Virus record (IMG/VR): IMGVR_UViG_3300037189_005825
Location: 1-28,376 of that record
Origin: a virus
Reading direction: 5' to 3' (one strand)
Length of the DNA stretch: 28,376 nt
Shown here: positions 1-5,652 of the stretch, piece by piece
How positions within the stretch are numbered: the stretch's first letter is position 1
How the letters are laid out: each line of letters starts with the position of its first letter
Notes under the pieces: generated by a model
Database searches by the model: none
What the model saw: the letters and a program-made list of their open reading frames with translations, nothing else
What the model was told of the DNA's origin: nothing
Position numbers and translations under genes: made by a program

Positions 1-4
1 AAAG

Positions 5-94
5 ATGGCAAAGGAATGGGAATCTAAAACCCCTAAAGGTAAACAACTTCCAGAAAAGGTAAAGAAAAATGGCAGAAAAAAAGAAGGACGTTAA
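5..94 (+). CDS. possible tiny basic protein (29 aa), or the 3' end of a longer gene
   Basis: An ATG at base 5 opens a 29-codon frame ending in TAA at 92-94, giving a Lys/Arg-rich peptide that starts MAKEWESKTPKGK. The frame is still open at the window edge, so it may be the tail of a longer gene. Its end overlaps the start of the next gene by 26 bases, which is longer than the other overlaps here. The composition matches the following basic small proteins, which is the main reason to list it. No function is recognised. Confidence 0.4.
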   Translation: MAKEWESKTPKGKQLPEKVKKNGRKKEGR

Positions 95-329
95 GCCAGA
101 AAAGCCAGTAACTCTTGCAATTGGAGTACCTGGGAAAAAGGCTCATGTAACCCATAAGGTTTCAAAGAACAAGAAGGGCGACGTTGTAGTCGAGCACACC
201 AACGTCAAACTAAAGAAATACGACAAGATTAATCTCACTGAAAAGGCTGGGGTTAAGAACGTCAAACAAGGCGTGAAAGCAGTACAGTCATACCATAAGC
301 AAAACCCGCATAGGAAGCAAGGTCGATAA
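69..329 (+). CDS. small lysine-rich basic protein (86 aa), unknown function
   Basis: An 86-residue protein in which about a quarter of residues are Lys (21 by hand count), with several His and no Cys. It has no signal peptide and no membrane segment. The ATG at 69 follows an AAGGTAAAG purine-rich stretch. The stop shares a base with the next start (TAATG at 327-331), so the two are probably translationally coupled. It lies upstream of the tail operon, in a place where many phages keep small virion or head-associated genes. A nucleic-acid-binding or virion-packing role would fit the charge but is only inference; I do not recognise the family. Confidence 0.75.
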   Translation: MAEKKKDVKPEKPVTLAIGVPGKKAHVTHKVSKNKKGDVVVEHTNVKLKKYDKINLTEKAGVKNVKQGVKAVQSYHKQNPHRKQGR

Positions 330-487
330 TGAACGCAGAACAAAAGGCAGCAGCAATCGCTGTTCTAAAAGAAGAAATTGAAAACGCAACCACTCGCAAT
401 CTTGATGAGCGTATGCAGGAGCGTATCCAGCAAGCCATCGAAGAGATTGAGCGCATGGAGACAACCGAAGAAACTCCAGCGGAGTAG
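329..487 (+). CDS. small acidic helical protein (52 aa), unknown function
   Basis: The ATG at 329 overlaps the stop of the preceding gene by one base (TAATG). The 52-residue product starts MNAEQKAAAIAVLKEEIENA, is rich in Glu, Ala and Gln, and ends in an acidic tail (TTEETPAE). It looks like one continuous amphipathic or coiled-coil helix. In charge it is the opposite of its strongly basic neighbours, so a partner role with one of them is conceivable, but nothing in the sequence proves it. The family is not recognised. Coding status rests on coupling, spacing and an uninterrupted frame. Confidence 0.7.
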   Translation: MNAEQKAAAIAVLKEEIENATTRNLDERMQERIQQAIEEIERMETTEETPAE

Positions 488-489
488 CC

Positions 490-633
490 ATGGCAAAAGA
501 CACTAACCCATGCTGGGACGGATACGTCCAAGTGGGATTTAAGAACAAGAACGGTAAGAAAGTACCAAACTGTGTTCCCGAAGGTTCAGGCAAAAAGAAA
601 GTATCCAAACCAAAGAAAGTAGGTAAAAAGTAA
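490..633 (+). CDS. small PCWDGY-type protein (47 aa), unknown function
   Basis: A 47-residue protein starting at ATG 490, three bases after the preceding stop. It carries the segment PCWDGYVQVGFKNKNGKKVP followed by NCVP, then a Lys-rich tail. As I recall, this Cys-Trp-x-Gly-Tyr ... Val-Pro-Asn-Cys-Val-Pro signature recurs in small phage proteins or at the ends of larger virion proteins, but I know of no established function. The two Cys (about residues 8 and 28) could form a disulfide or bind metal. The stop is fused to the next start as TAATG, which suggests coupled translation. Confidence 0.75.
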   Translation: MAKDTNPCWDGYVQVGFKNKNGKKVPNCVPEGSGKKKVSKPKKVGKK

Positions 634-803
634 TGTGTGCAGCATGTGGATGTGGAAAGAAAAAGGGCGAGCCAGGTTTTGGCAAGGGTCCTAAGAAGAA
701 GGCACTTTCTCCAAAGCAGTCAAAGATTGCAGGTGCAGCAGCACCTACAGACAAGATTGACGGCAAAGATTTCAAGGCTCTAAAGGCAAAGAAGAAGAAG
801 TAA
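633..803 (+). CDS. small Cys/Lys-rich protein (56 aa) with MCAACGCG N-terminus
   Basis: The ATG at 633 overlaps the preceding TAA (TAATG). The product is 56 residues, begins MCAACGCGKKKGEPGFGKG and ends in a run of Lys. The CxxCxC at residues 2-7 is a metal-binding-like cluster, but no second Cys pair is present, so any metal site would need a partner or a dimer. The next gene starts with almost the same residues (MCASCGC), suggesting the two arose by duplication of a short N-terminal module. Function unknown. Confidence 0.72.
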   Translation: MCAACGCGKKKGEPGFGKGPKKKALSPKQSKIAGAAAPTDKIDGKDFKALKAKKKK

Positions 804-907
804 TGTGTGCTTCATGTGGGTGCAAGTGCACCAAGACTAAGGCAATGAAAGGCTGCAAGTGCCAGTGCAATACTTGCAAAGTAGCCCGTTCAGGAAAGGG
901 TAAGTAA
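803..907 (+). CDS. metallothionein-like Cys-rich mini-protein (34 aa)
   Basis: The ATG at 803 overlaps the preceding stop (TAATG) and the frame ends at 905-907, again as TAATG. The 34-residue product has eight Cys, at 2, 5, 7, 9, 18, 20, 22 and 25. They form two mirror-image clusters, CxxCxCxC and CxCxCxxC, separated by a short Lys-rich linker (TKTKAMKG), and there are no aromatic residues. Dense CxC/CxxC clusters, Lys and absence of aromatics are typical of metallothioneins, so binding of Zn or another thiophilic metal is a reasonable inference. It has no clear similarity to a metallothionein family that I can name. Its place in a chain of coupled small genes supports real translation. Confidence 0.68.
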   Translation: MCASCGCKCTKTKAMKGCKCQCNTCKVARSGKGK

Positions 908-1170
908 TGGCAAAGCCACTTCCTTACAATAAGAAGAACGACACAAAGCAAGACCGTCAGACAACTAAAGGCTTGGACAAAGAAGAAAAAGCCAAGTTTG
1001 AGAAGATGGACAAGAAGCACCGTAAGCCAAAGAACCAGGCAGATGACCGTCGTATGGACGAAGCCAATGTTCGTAAAATCAAGGCTATGGATAAGCGTCA
1101 TGAAGCCCGTGAGGGTAAGAAGGGCGAAAAGGCTGAGGACAAGAGAGAACTCAAAGCCAAAAAGAAGTAA
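907..1170 (+). CDS. small highly charged Lys-rich protein (87 aa), unknown function
   Basis: The ATG at 907 overlaps the preceding TAA. The product has 87 residues with about 24 Lys plus many Asp, Glu and Arg, and almost no hydrophobic residues, so it is probably disordered or a long charged helix. It contains two related stretches, FEKMDKKHRKPK and IKAMDKRHEAREGK, which hints at an internal repeat. It is the last gene before a strong terminator, so it closes this transcription unit. Histone-like or DNA-packing roles would suit the charge but are not shown. A second frame over the same bases (998-1213) is a shadow. Confidence 0.75.
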   Translation: MAKPLPYNKKNDTKQDRQTTKGLDKEEKAKFEKMDKKHRKPKNQADDRRMDEANVRKIKAMDKRHEAREGKKGEKAEDKRELKAKKK

Positions 1171-1176
1171 TGAGTT

Positions 1177-1211
1177 AAGCCCCCGTAGTTATTACGGGGG
1201 CTTTATTCTTT
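1177..1211 (+). terminator. rho-independent terminator after the small-protein operon
   Basis: An 11-bp perfect stem pairs 1177-1187 with 1193-1203 around a 5-base loop (GTTAT). It is GC-rich in the middle (CCCCCG/CGGGGG) and is followed by a T-rich tract (TTATTCTTT). It begins six bases after the stop of the last small gene and ends before the promoter candidate of the tail operon. Confidence 0.9.
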
Positions 1212-1244
1212 AAGCAGTAATTGACATGCGGTCTTTTACTGCTT
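1212..1244. repeat. 9-bp perfect inverted repeat flanking a -35 box
   Basis: AAGCAGTAA at 1212-1220 is the exact reverse complement of TTACTGCTT at 1236-1244, with 15 bases between. The spacer begins with TTGACA. The arms could be two half-sites of an operator or could form a stem-loop in RNA. No T-run follows, so it does not look like a second terminator. Confidence 0.6.
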
Positions 1245-1248
1245 TATT
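1221..1248 (+). promoter_or_regulatory. candidate sigma70-type promoter for the tail operon
   Basis: A perfect TTGACA lies at 1221-1226. The best -10 candidate is TTTATT at 1243-1248, with a 16-base spacer and 4 of 6 matches to TATAAT. It sits between a terminator and the first gene of the tail module (ATG 1286), the position expected for a new promoter. AGGGGG at 1272-1277 is a good ribosome binding site for that gene. The weak -10 suggests an activator or phage factor may be needed. The inverted repeat around the -35 suggests control by a protein. Confidence 0.5.
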
Positions 1249-1285
1249 TGCTGATTGTTTTGCCTAGCCCTAGGGGGTCTTACCC

Positions 1286-1477
1286 ATGTCTACACCATGG
1301 TACGAGCAGATTAGTGATATTCACTCTGCTAATGAGCGTGATGAATTCGTCAAGGGAATGTACGGTATTCGACCAAATAGTCAGCACACTTTCTTAGTTG
1401 GATTGCTTGCTGGATATTTCGGAACCAAGTACGCAACCAAAGCGATATTTAAGAAGTCACGCTATGACAGCCGTTGA
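1286..1477 (+). CDS. small protein with one hydrophobic segment (63 aa)
   Basis: The ATG at 1286 is preceded by AGGGGG at 1272-1277. The 63-residue product has a hydrophilic first half and a hydrophobic, glycine-spaced segment near residues 36-50 (FLVGLLAGYFG), followed by a basic tail. This could be a single membrane helix with the tail inside (positive-inside rule). It overlaps the next gene by 14 bases. It is the first gene of the tail operon, so it could be a small neck or virion protein, or a membrane protein made late in infection. The family is not recognised. Confidence 0.65.
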   Translation: MSTPWYEQISDIHSANERDEFVKGMYGIRPNSQHTFLVGLLAGYFGTKYATKAIFKKSRYDSR

Positions 1478-1781
1478 TTTCCGCCAGGTATTACATCAAG
1501 CAGCAACTGACACAGCGAAGGTAATGACTTCGCAACTCCGTAGTGAGTGCATCGCAAGTGGATGGCCTCCACAGGTTGCAAACAAGATGAAGGTCAAGTA
1601 TTCAGGCAACAAATTAGTTGTGGACATTCCTGCATCAATAAAGACAGAAGCCGACAATCTTGAGTACGGCAGCCCATCTATTCAACTAACTGCTGCAATT
1701 CGACGTTTTGGAAACCGCCCAGAAATGGGTGAAAGTTTCCTATTGAAACGAGCAGCACAACTTATGAAGGGCAAACTATGA
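1464..1781 (+). CDS. HK97 gp10-like tail completion/neck protein (105 aa)
   Basis: A 105-residue protein read from ATG 1464. The frame is open back to 1398, but the upstream start would overlap the preceding gene by 80 bases and adds an unlikely N-terminus. The middle has a short beta-rich stretch (VKYSGNKLVVDIP) followed by NLEYGSPSIQLTAAIRRFG. This 'LEYGs...p.p.lr.A' pattern is typical of HK97-gp10-like head-tail joining or tail completion proteins. It sits immediately before the tail terminator candidate and the sheath, as expected for a neck component. It overlaps the next gene by four bases (ATGA). The role is inferred from pattern and position. Confidence 0.65.
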   Translation: MTAVDFRQVLHQAATDTAKVMTSQLRSECIASGWPPQVANKMKVKYSGNKLVVDIPASIKTEADNLEYGSPSIQLTAAIRRFGNRPEMGESFLLKRAAQLMKGKL

Positions 1782-2437
1782 CACTAGGCCCGCTATTTTT
1801 ATCTGAAGACGCTGCTCTAAAAGAACTTCTCAAAGGCATCGTGGTTACTGACCAACGAGCAAATGCTGAAGGCGAAAACCGTCCTGTGAAGGTGTGGTTT
1901 GGTATGCCTGACCAAGAACTCAGAGACCAGACTTACCCATACATCACTATTGACATGATTGATGTTGCTGAAGACCGTGCTCGTGCAACCCGTGGATTTT
2001 TAGATGGAACTTACGATAGTGCATACCTTCGCCCATCTAACGCAACTGCTGGATTGAAGATAGACACACCCATTCCAATCTACATTGATTATCAAATTAC
2101 AACGTATGCTCGTAACCCACGGCATGACCGACAGATTTTGAGTGACCTCTTGTTTACAAGACTGCCACTCAGATTTGGTGCATTACTTCCAGCCGACGAC
2201 ACAGTTCGTCGTTTGGATGTGTTAGATGTAGCCAAACGCGACACAGTTGAACAGGCAAAGCGTCTGTTCATCAATGCAATAACAGTGCGTGTTTCAAGTG
2301 AAATGCCACTTACCCAATATAAAGAACTCTACAAGGTGCAAACAGTAATAACTTCGGGACCCCCTCTTCTTCGTCGTGGTGGCGAATTTGTGGGTGTCGA
2401 TAGGTTCACAATTACGCAACAAACAGGTCAAAACTAA
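1778..2437 (+). CDS. tail terminator-like/neck protein (219 aa)
   Basis: A 219-residue protein starting at ATG 1778, with a 4-base overlap with the previous gene. It contains YPYITIDMIDVAEDRARATR near residues 53-72 and a beta-strand/helix alternation (IPIYIDYQITTYARNPRHDR). This is the arrangement seen in tail terminator proteins that cap the tube and sheath at the neck. Tail terminators normally lie between the gp10-like protein and the sheath gene, as here. No catalytic motif is visible. A general neck protein is the alternative. The assignment rests mostly on gene order. Confidence 0.6.
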   Translation: MTLGPLFLSEDAALKELLKGIVVTDQRANAEGENRPVKVWFGMPDQELRDQTYPYITIDMIDVAEDRARATRGFLDGTYDSAYLRPSNATAGLKIDTPIPIYIDYQITTYARNPRHDRQILSDLLFTRLPLRFGALLPADDTVRRLDVLDVAKRDTVEQAKRLFINAITVRVSSEMPLTQYKELYKVQTVITSGPPLLRRGGEFVGVDRFTITQQTGQN

Positions 2438-2441
2438 AAAC

Positions 2442-2456
2442 TAGGTTAGGAGAAAA
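2442..2456 (+). promoter_or_regulatory. ribosome-binding leader of the sheath gene
   Basis: TAGGTTAGGAGAAAA lies just before the sheath ATG at 2460 and contains AGGAG at 2448-2452 with a 7-base spacer. Almost the same 15 bases (14 of 15 identical) precede the fibre gene at 13594. This suggests a shared strong translation leader for abundant virion proteins. Confidence 0.55.
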
Positions 2457-2459
2457 AAC

Positions 2460-3983
2460 ATGGCAGTTTATAACCGCCCAGGTATTTACGTAAGTGAACG
2501 CCTATTAACTGCACCTATTGCTGCAGTTGGTACTTCTACCGCAGCAGGAGCAGTCGCTGCTCCTTTTGCGAGTGGACCAACTACAACAACATTGGTGTCA
2601 TCTTGGTACGAGTTTTCCAAGATTTTTGGAGGCTACAACGCCTCTTTTCCAGCAACTTTTGAAGTTGCAGCGTTCTTCCAAAACGGTGGACGTGAGTTAT
2701 ATGTAAAGCGCATTATCGCAGCAGATGCAATTGCAGCAGTTGTTGCAATTGGTCGTGCTTCTGGAGTAGGAAGCACTATCGAAGTAACAGCAAAGAACAA
2801 GGGCGCAGATGGTAACAACCTACGTGTCCGTTTGACAGCAGGTAATGCTGGAGCAGGTTACTACGACTTTGCTGTATACCGAGAAGGTGTAGCAGGAACA
2901 GCCGCTGATAACACTAACGACGTTCTTCTTGAGTCATACGAAAACATTGTTACAAACAGTGCTTCTTCTACTGACTACATCATGACCGTTGTTAACATGG
3001 TGTCACAGTATGTAACAGTTAACGTTACAGACCTTGTGAATGCACCAAATGTGACATCAGTTTACCCACTTACAGGTGGTTCAAACGGTTCAGCAGTTGC
3101 AATAACAGATTATCAATCAGCAACCCAAGGCGTTGTTGCAGCGTTTAGCACTATCGACCGACCATTGGTTATTTTTATGCCAGCACTGGACGTTATCATC
3201 GGAGCAAACAACGCTAACACCTTCTATCTTGATGTAATTGGTTTTGCTGCAGCAGATGCAAAGCACTTCGTTGTAGCACAACCACAAGCAGACCGCACTG
3301 TTGCCCAGGCTCTTACAATGGCAACTGCAATTGCTGGCTCAAGCCATGCTGCTGTCTACTACCCTCACTACTTCATCACTGACCCAGTTGGTCGTTCCGC
3401 AAGTGCAATCCGTAAGATTGGACCTTCAGGAGCAGTTGCTGGTCTTTACATGAACACCGATGCTACAACTGGTCCTTTCAAGGCTCCAGCAGGTATTGGA
3501 ACAACTGTTCAAGGTGCTATTGCAGTAGAGAAGGTATTTACTTCAACAGAATTAGATAGCCTTAACGGTGCTTCTGCTCCAGTAAATGCTATTCGTCAGA
3601 TTCCAGGTGCAGGTATCTCCGTAATGGGTGCTCGTACTTTGAAGCAAGATGGAACAGCAAACAAGTATGTAAACATGCGTCGCTCACTTATTTACTTACG
3701 TAAGAAGATAAGCGACCTCACTCAATTTGCACTATTCGAGAATAACGATGAGAAGTTGTGGGAACGTATTGACGCAGTTCTCGTCTCATTCTTGAATGAA
3801 TACCGCAATCAAGGCGGTCTTCGTGGTGCAACTCCAGCAGACGCTTTCTTTGTAAAGTGCGATGCTGAAAATAACCCAGACAACCTGATTGCTCAAGGAC
3901 AAGTTAACATCGAAGTTGGAGTTGCTCTGCAATATCCAGCCGAGTTTGTAATCATCACCTTAAGCCAGAAGACAGTAAACTAA
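2460..3983 (+). CDS. contractile tail sheath protein
   Basis: A 507-residue protein that forms the sheath around the tail tube and contracts to drive the tube through the cell envelope. The N-terminus (YNRPGIYVSERLLTAPIAAV) is the usual start of the tail sheath family (PF04984). The C-terminus (NMRRSLIYLRKKISDLTQFA, then the FFVKCDAENNP segment and the final beta-strand region) is the conserved sheath core that links subunits. Its length is in the range of compact sheaths and shorter than T4 gp18 (659 residues). The start is supported by AGGAG at 2448-2452. The tube gene follows after 14 bases, the standard sheath-tube order. The family assignment is secure. Confidence 0.96.
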   Translation: MAVYNRPGIYVSERLLTAPIAAVGTSTAAGAVAAPFASGPTTTTLVSSWYEFSKIFGGYNASFPATFEVAAFFQNGGRELYVKRIIAADAIAAVVAIGRASGVGSTIEVTAKNKGADGNNLRVRLTAGNAGAGYYDFAVYREGVAGTAADNTNDVLLESYENIVTNSASSTDYIMTVVNMVSQYVTVNVTDLVNAPNVTSVYPLTGGSNGSAVAITDYQSATQGVVAAFSTIDRPLVIFMPALDVIIGANNANTFYLDVIGFAAADAKHFVVAQPQADRTVAQALTMATAIAGSSHAAVYYPHYFITDPVGRSASAIRKIGPSGAVAGLYMNTDATTGPFKAPAGIGTTVQGAIAVEKVFTSTELDSLNGASAPVNAIRQIPGAGISVMGARTLKQDGTANKYVNMRRSLIYLRKKISDLTQFALFENNDEKLWERIDAVLVSFLNEYRNQGGLRGATPADAFFVKCDAENNPDNLIAQGQVNIEVGVALQYPAEFVIITLSQKTVN

Positions 3984-3997
3984 GAAAGAAGGCATAA

Positions 3998-4657
3998 ATG
4001 GCTGACATCGTTTATCAGAATCGGTCGACTCTTGTAACCGACCCGATTCGCAATTTTAGGTTCCTTGTTTCGTTTGCTGCAACCGATACAACCAGTTCAT
4101 CTATAGGTGTTGCAACAGCAACCCTAGGATTTACTTCTGTATCAGGCTTGGCAGTGACAACAGACTCGATTCCTTACCGTGAAGGTGGATTCAACACCAC
4201 TGTTCACCAAATTCCAGGACAGACCTCATTCCAACCAATCACACTACAAAATGGCGTGGTTATTGGAAAGAGCCAGAAGTGGGACTGGATGCGTAATATG
4301 TTTGCAACCGTACAAGGCGGAGCACAACGAACACTTACAGCAGGATTCCGTTGCGATGTAACTATCAAAGTTCTCGCACACCCTGTCCCATTGCTAAGTG
4401 CAGCAGAAAAAGCAGGAACAGCAGATGTTGCAATGCAGTTCAAGGTGTATAACGCCTGGCCTACTGCTGTGGCATACTCTGACCTAAACGCTGGTGACAA
4501 CTCTCTATTCGTAGAGCAGATGACTCTAGTACACGAAGGTTTTGACGCTTCATGGGCTAAGTGGTCCGCTGATGGCAAGACATTCACACCTGCTGGCACA
4601 ATTGGTGCTGCAGGAGCAGCACCTGCTGCTGCTACTGGTGGAGCAACACCAGTCTAA
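3998..4657 (+). CDS. tail tube protein (T4 gp19-like)
   Basis: A 219-residue protein that polymerises into the inner tail tube. Family features are DPIRNFRFLVSF at residues 15-26, VSGLAVTTDSIPYREGG, then IPGQTSFQPITLQNGVV and SQKWDWMRNM. This is the pattern of the T4 gp19 tube family (PF06841): NFxF, GL/PYREGG, and Trp-rich helix after the long loop. The C-terminus ends in an Ala/Gly/Pro-rich tail (about the last 20 residues) that may be flexible. AGAAGG at 3985-3990 is the ribosome binding site. It lies between the sheath and the tail assembly chaperone, as expected. Confidence 0.93.
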   Translation: MADIVYQNRSTLVTDPIRNFRFLVSFAATDTTSSSIGVATATLGFTSVSGLAVTTDSIPYREGGFNTTVHQIPGQTSFQPITLQNGVVIGKSQKWDWMRNMFATVQGGAQRTLTAGFRCDVTIKVLAHPVPLLSAAEKAGTADVAMQFKVYNAWPTAVAYSDLNAGDNSLFVEQMTLVHEGFDASWAKWSADGKTFTPAGTIGAAGAAPAAATGGATPV

Positions 4658-4681
4658 ACACTTACAGAATAGGAACATAAA

Positions 4682-5503
4682 TTGAGTACACAAACAGATA
4701 TAACTGTTAAAGGGTCTGAAAATCCAGAACTAATTAATAGCATGGTTGCACAGGCTTTGGCTAACGATAAAACGGAAGTCAAGCCAGTCACCATCATGCC
4801 TCCTTCTGACACAGTAGTGACCCTCCCTGGCGGATATTTAACATTCGCTGGGGAGGTTGTCAAAGAGGTAGAAGTACGTGAACTAAACGGTAAGGATGAA
4901 GAAGCAATTGCTCGTTCTACTAGCGTAGGAAAGGCACTGCTTCTAATCCTAAACCGTGGAGTAGTTCGTATTGGTGAAGAAAAAGCCACAGACTCCATGA
5001 TTGATTCGCTTCTTGCGGGTGACCGTGACTACCTAATGATTGCTATTTATAAGGCAACCTTTGGTAACGAGGCTATTCTTCAAGGAATTTGCGGGGAATG
5101 TAACGAGATTAAAGATGTCAAGATAAACCTTGACACAGACATCAAGGTTCGTCCTATGGCAAATGCTTTAGAGCGTAAATTTACTGTGGATTGCAAGGTA
5201 GGTCCTGTAGAGATTGCTCTTCCAACAGGGCATACTCAAAAGGATTTGGTCAACAACTCTGACAAGACTGTTGCTGAATTGACCACTATTTTGCTAGAAA
5301 ATTGTGTCAACACAATTGATGGCAATGATGTGCTTGGAAAAGCACAGGTTCAAAATCTCGGGCTCAGTGACCGTAAGGCTATTGCAGAAGAGATTAACAG
5401 ACGAAATTTTGGTCCACTATTCGATAATGTCGCAGTCACATGTCCCGACTGTGAGAGCGAGGTAATCGTTCCCATTAATCTGGGCACGTTATTTCGTATC
5501 TAG
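4682..5503 (+). CDS. tail assembly chaperone / T4 gp26-like protein, zero-frame product
   Basis: A 273-residue protein starting at TTG 4682, with TAGGAA upstream. It lies between tube and tape measure, the slot of tail assembly chaperones (lambda gpG/gpGT type), and resembles the gp26-like baseplate-hub/chaperone proteins of T4-type phages. It has two CxxC pairs, CGEC at 137-140 and CPDC at 254-257, able to make a four-Cys zinc site. The second pair ends only 14 residues before the frameshift region. An overlapping frame continues to 5642 (see next entry), so this is probably the short product of a frameshifted pair. Chaperone function is inferred from position and this arrangement; a structural hub role is the alternative. 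Confidence 0.78.
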   Translation: MSTQTDITVKGSENPELINSMVAQALANDKTEVKPVTIMPPSDTVVTLPGGYLTFAGEVVKEVEVRELNGKDEEAIARSTSVGKALLLILNRGVVRIGEEKATDSMIDSLLAGDRDYLMIAIYKATFGNEAILQGICGECNEIKDVKINLDTDIKVRPMANALERKFTVDCKVGPVEIALPTGHTQKDLVNNSDKTVAELTTILLENCVNTIDGNDVLGKAQVQNLGLSDRKAIAEEINRRNFGPLFDNVAVTCPDCESEVIVPINLGTLFRI

Positions 5504-5642
5504 TACAACCGACTATTCGTCTTTGTTGGCGGAGTATCTGGCACTGTCAGACCGTCATCAAGGATGGACACTTACTGAGATAAAGACGTTATCAGTAAGA
5601 GAACGTCGAAATTGGATTGAACTCGTTCGAGAAGGCTATTAG
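5496..5642 (+). CDS. frameshifted C-terminal extension of the tail assembly chaperone
   Basis: In the +1 frame relative to the preceding gene, codons run open from 5466 to TAG at 5640-5642 and encode SSTTDYSSLLAEYLALSDRH, then WTLTEIKTLSVRERRNWIEL. This is a protein-like sequence of 48 residues from base 5496. There is no ATG or good ribosome binding site; the only possible independent start is TTG 5523 or 5526. The frame fits a +1 (or -2) shift near the end of the zero frame. Candidate slip points are TTT-C at 5492-5495 (tRNA-Phe can re-pair from TTT to TTC) and CCC-A at 5471-5474. A fusion by TTT-C would be 319 residues. Frameshifting in this gene pair is widespread in tailed phages; the exact site here is inferred. 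Confidence 0.72.
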   Translation, partial: VSSTTDYSSLLAEYLALSDRHQGWTLTEIKTLSVRERRNWIELVREGY

Positions 5643-5652
5643 GAGATGACAA

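Noticed and set aside
288-608. 106-aa open frame on the - strand across the small-protein operon
   Set aside because: Antisense to several coupled + strand genes, unnatural composition, no ribosome binding site.
1268-1275. CCCTAGGG palindrome before ATG 1286
   Set aside because: Only 8 bases and overlapping the AGGGGG ribosome binding site, so chance or translation signal explains it.
1398-1463. Upstream start for the gp10-like protein
   Set aside because: Would overlap the previous gene by 80 bases and adds a non-family N-terminus; ATG 1464 fits better.
1998-2274. - strand frame at 2092-2274 and similar short antisense frames throughout
   Set aside because: All lie inside well-supported + strand genes, with no start signals or conserved motifs.
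4204-4599. 131-aa - strand frame inside the tube gene
   Set aside because: Shadow of a secure tail tube gene; no start signal or recognisable domain.
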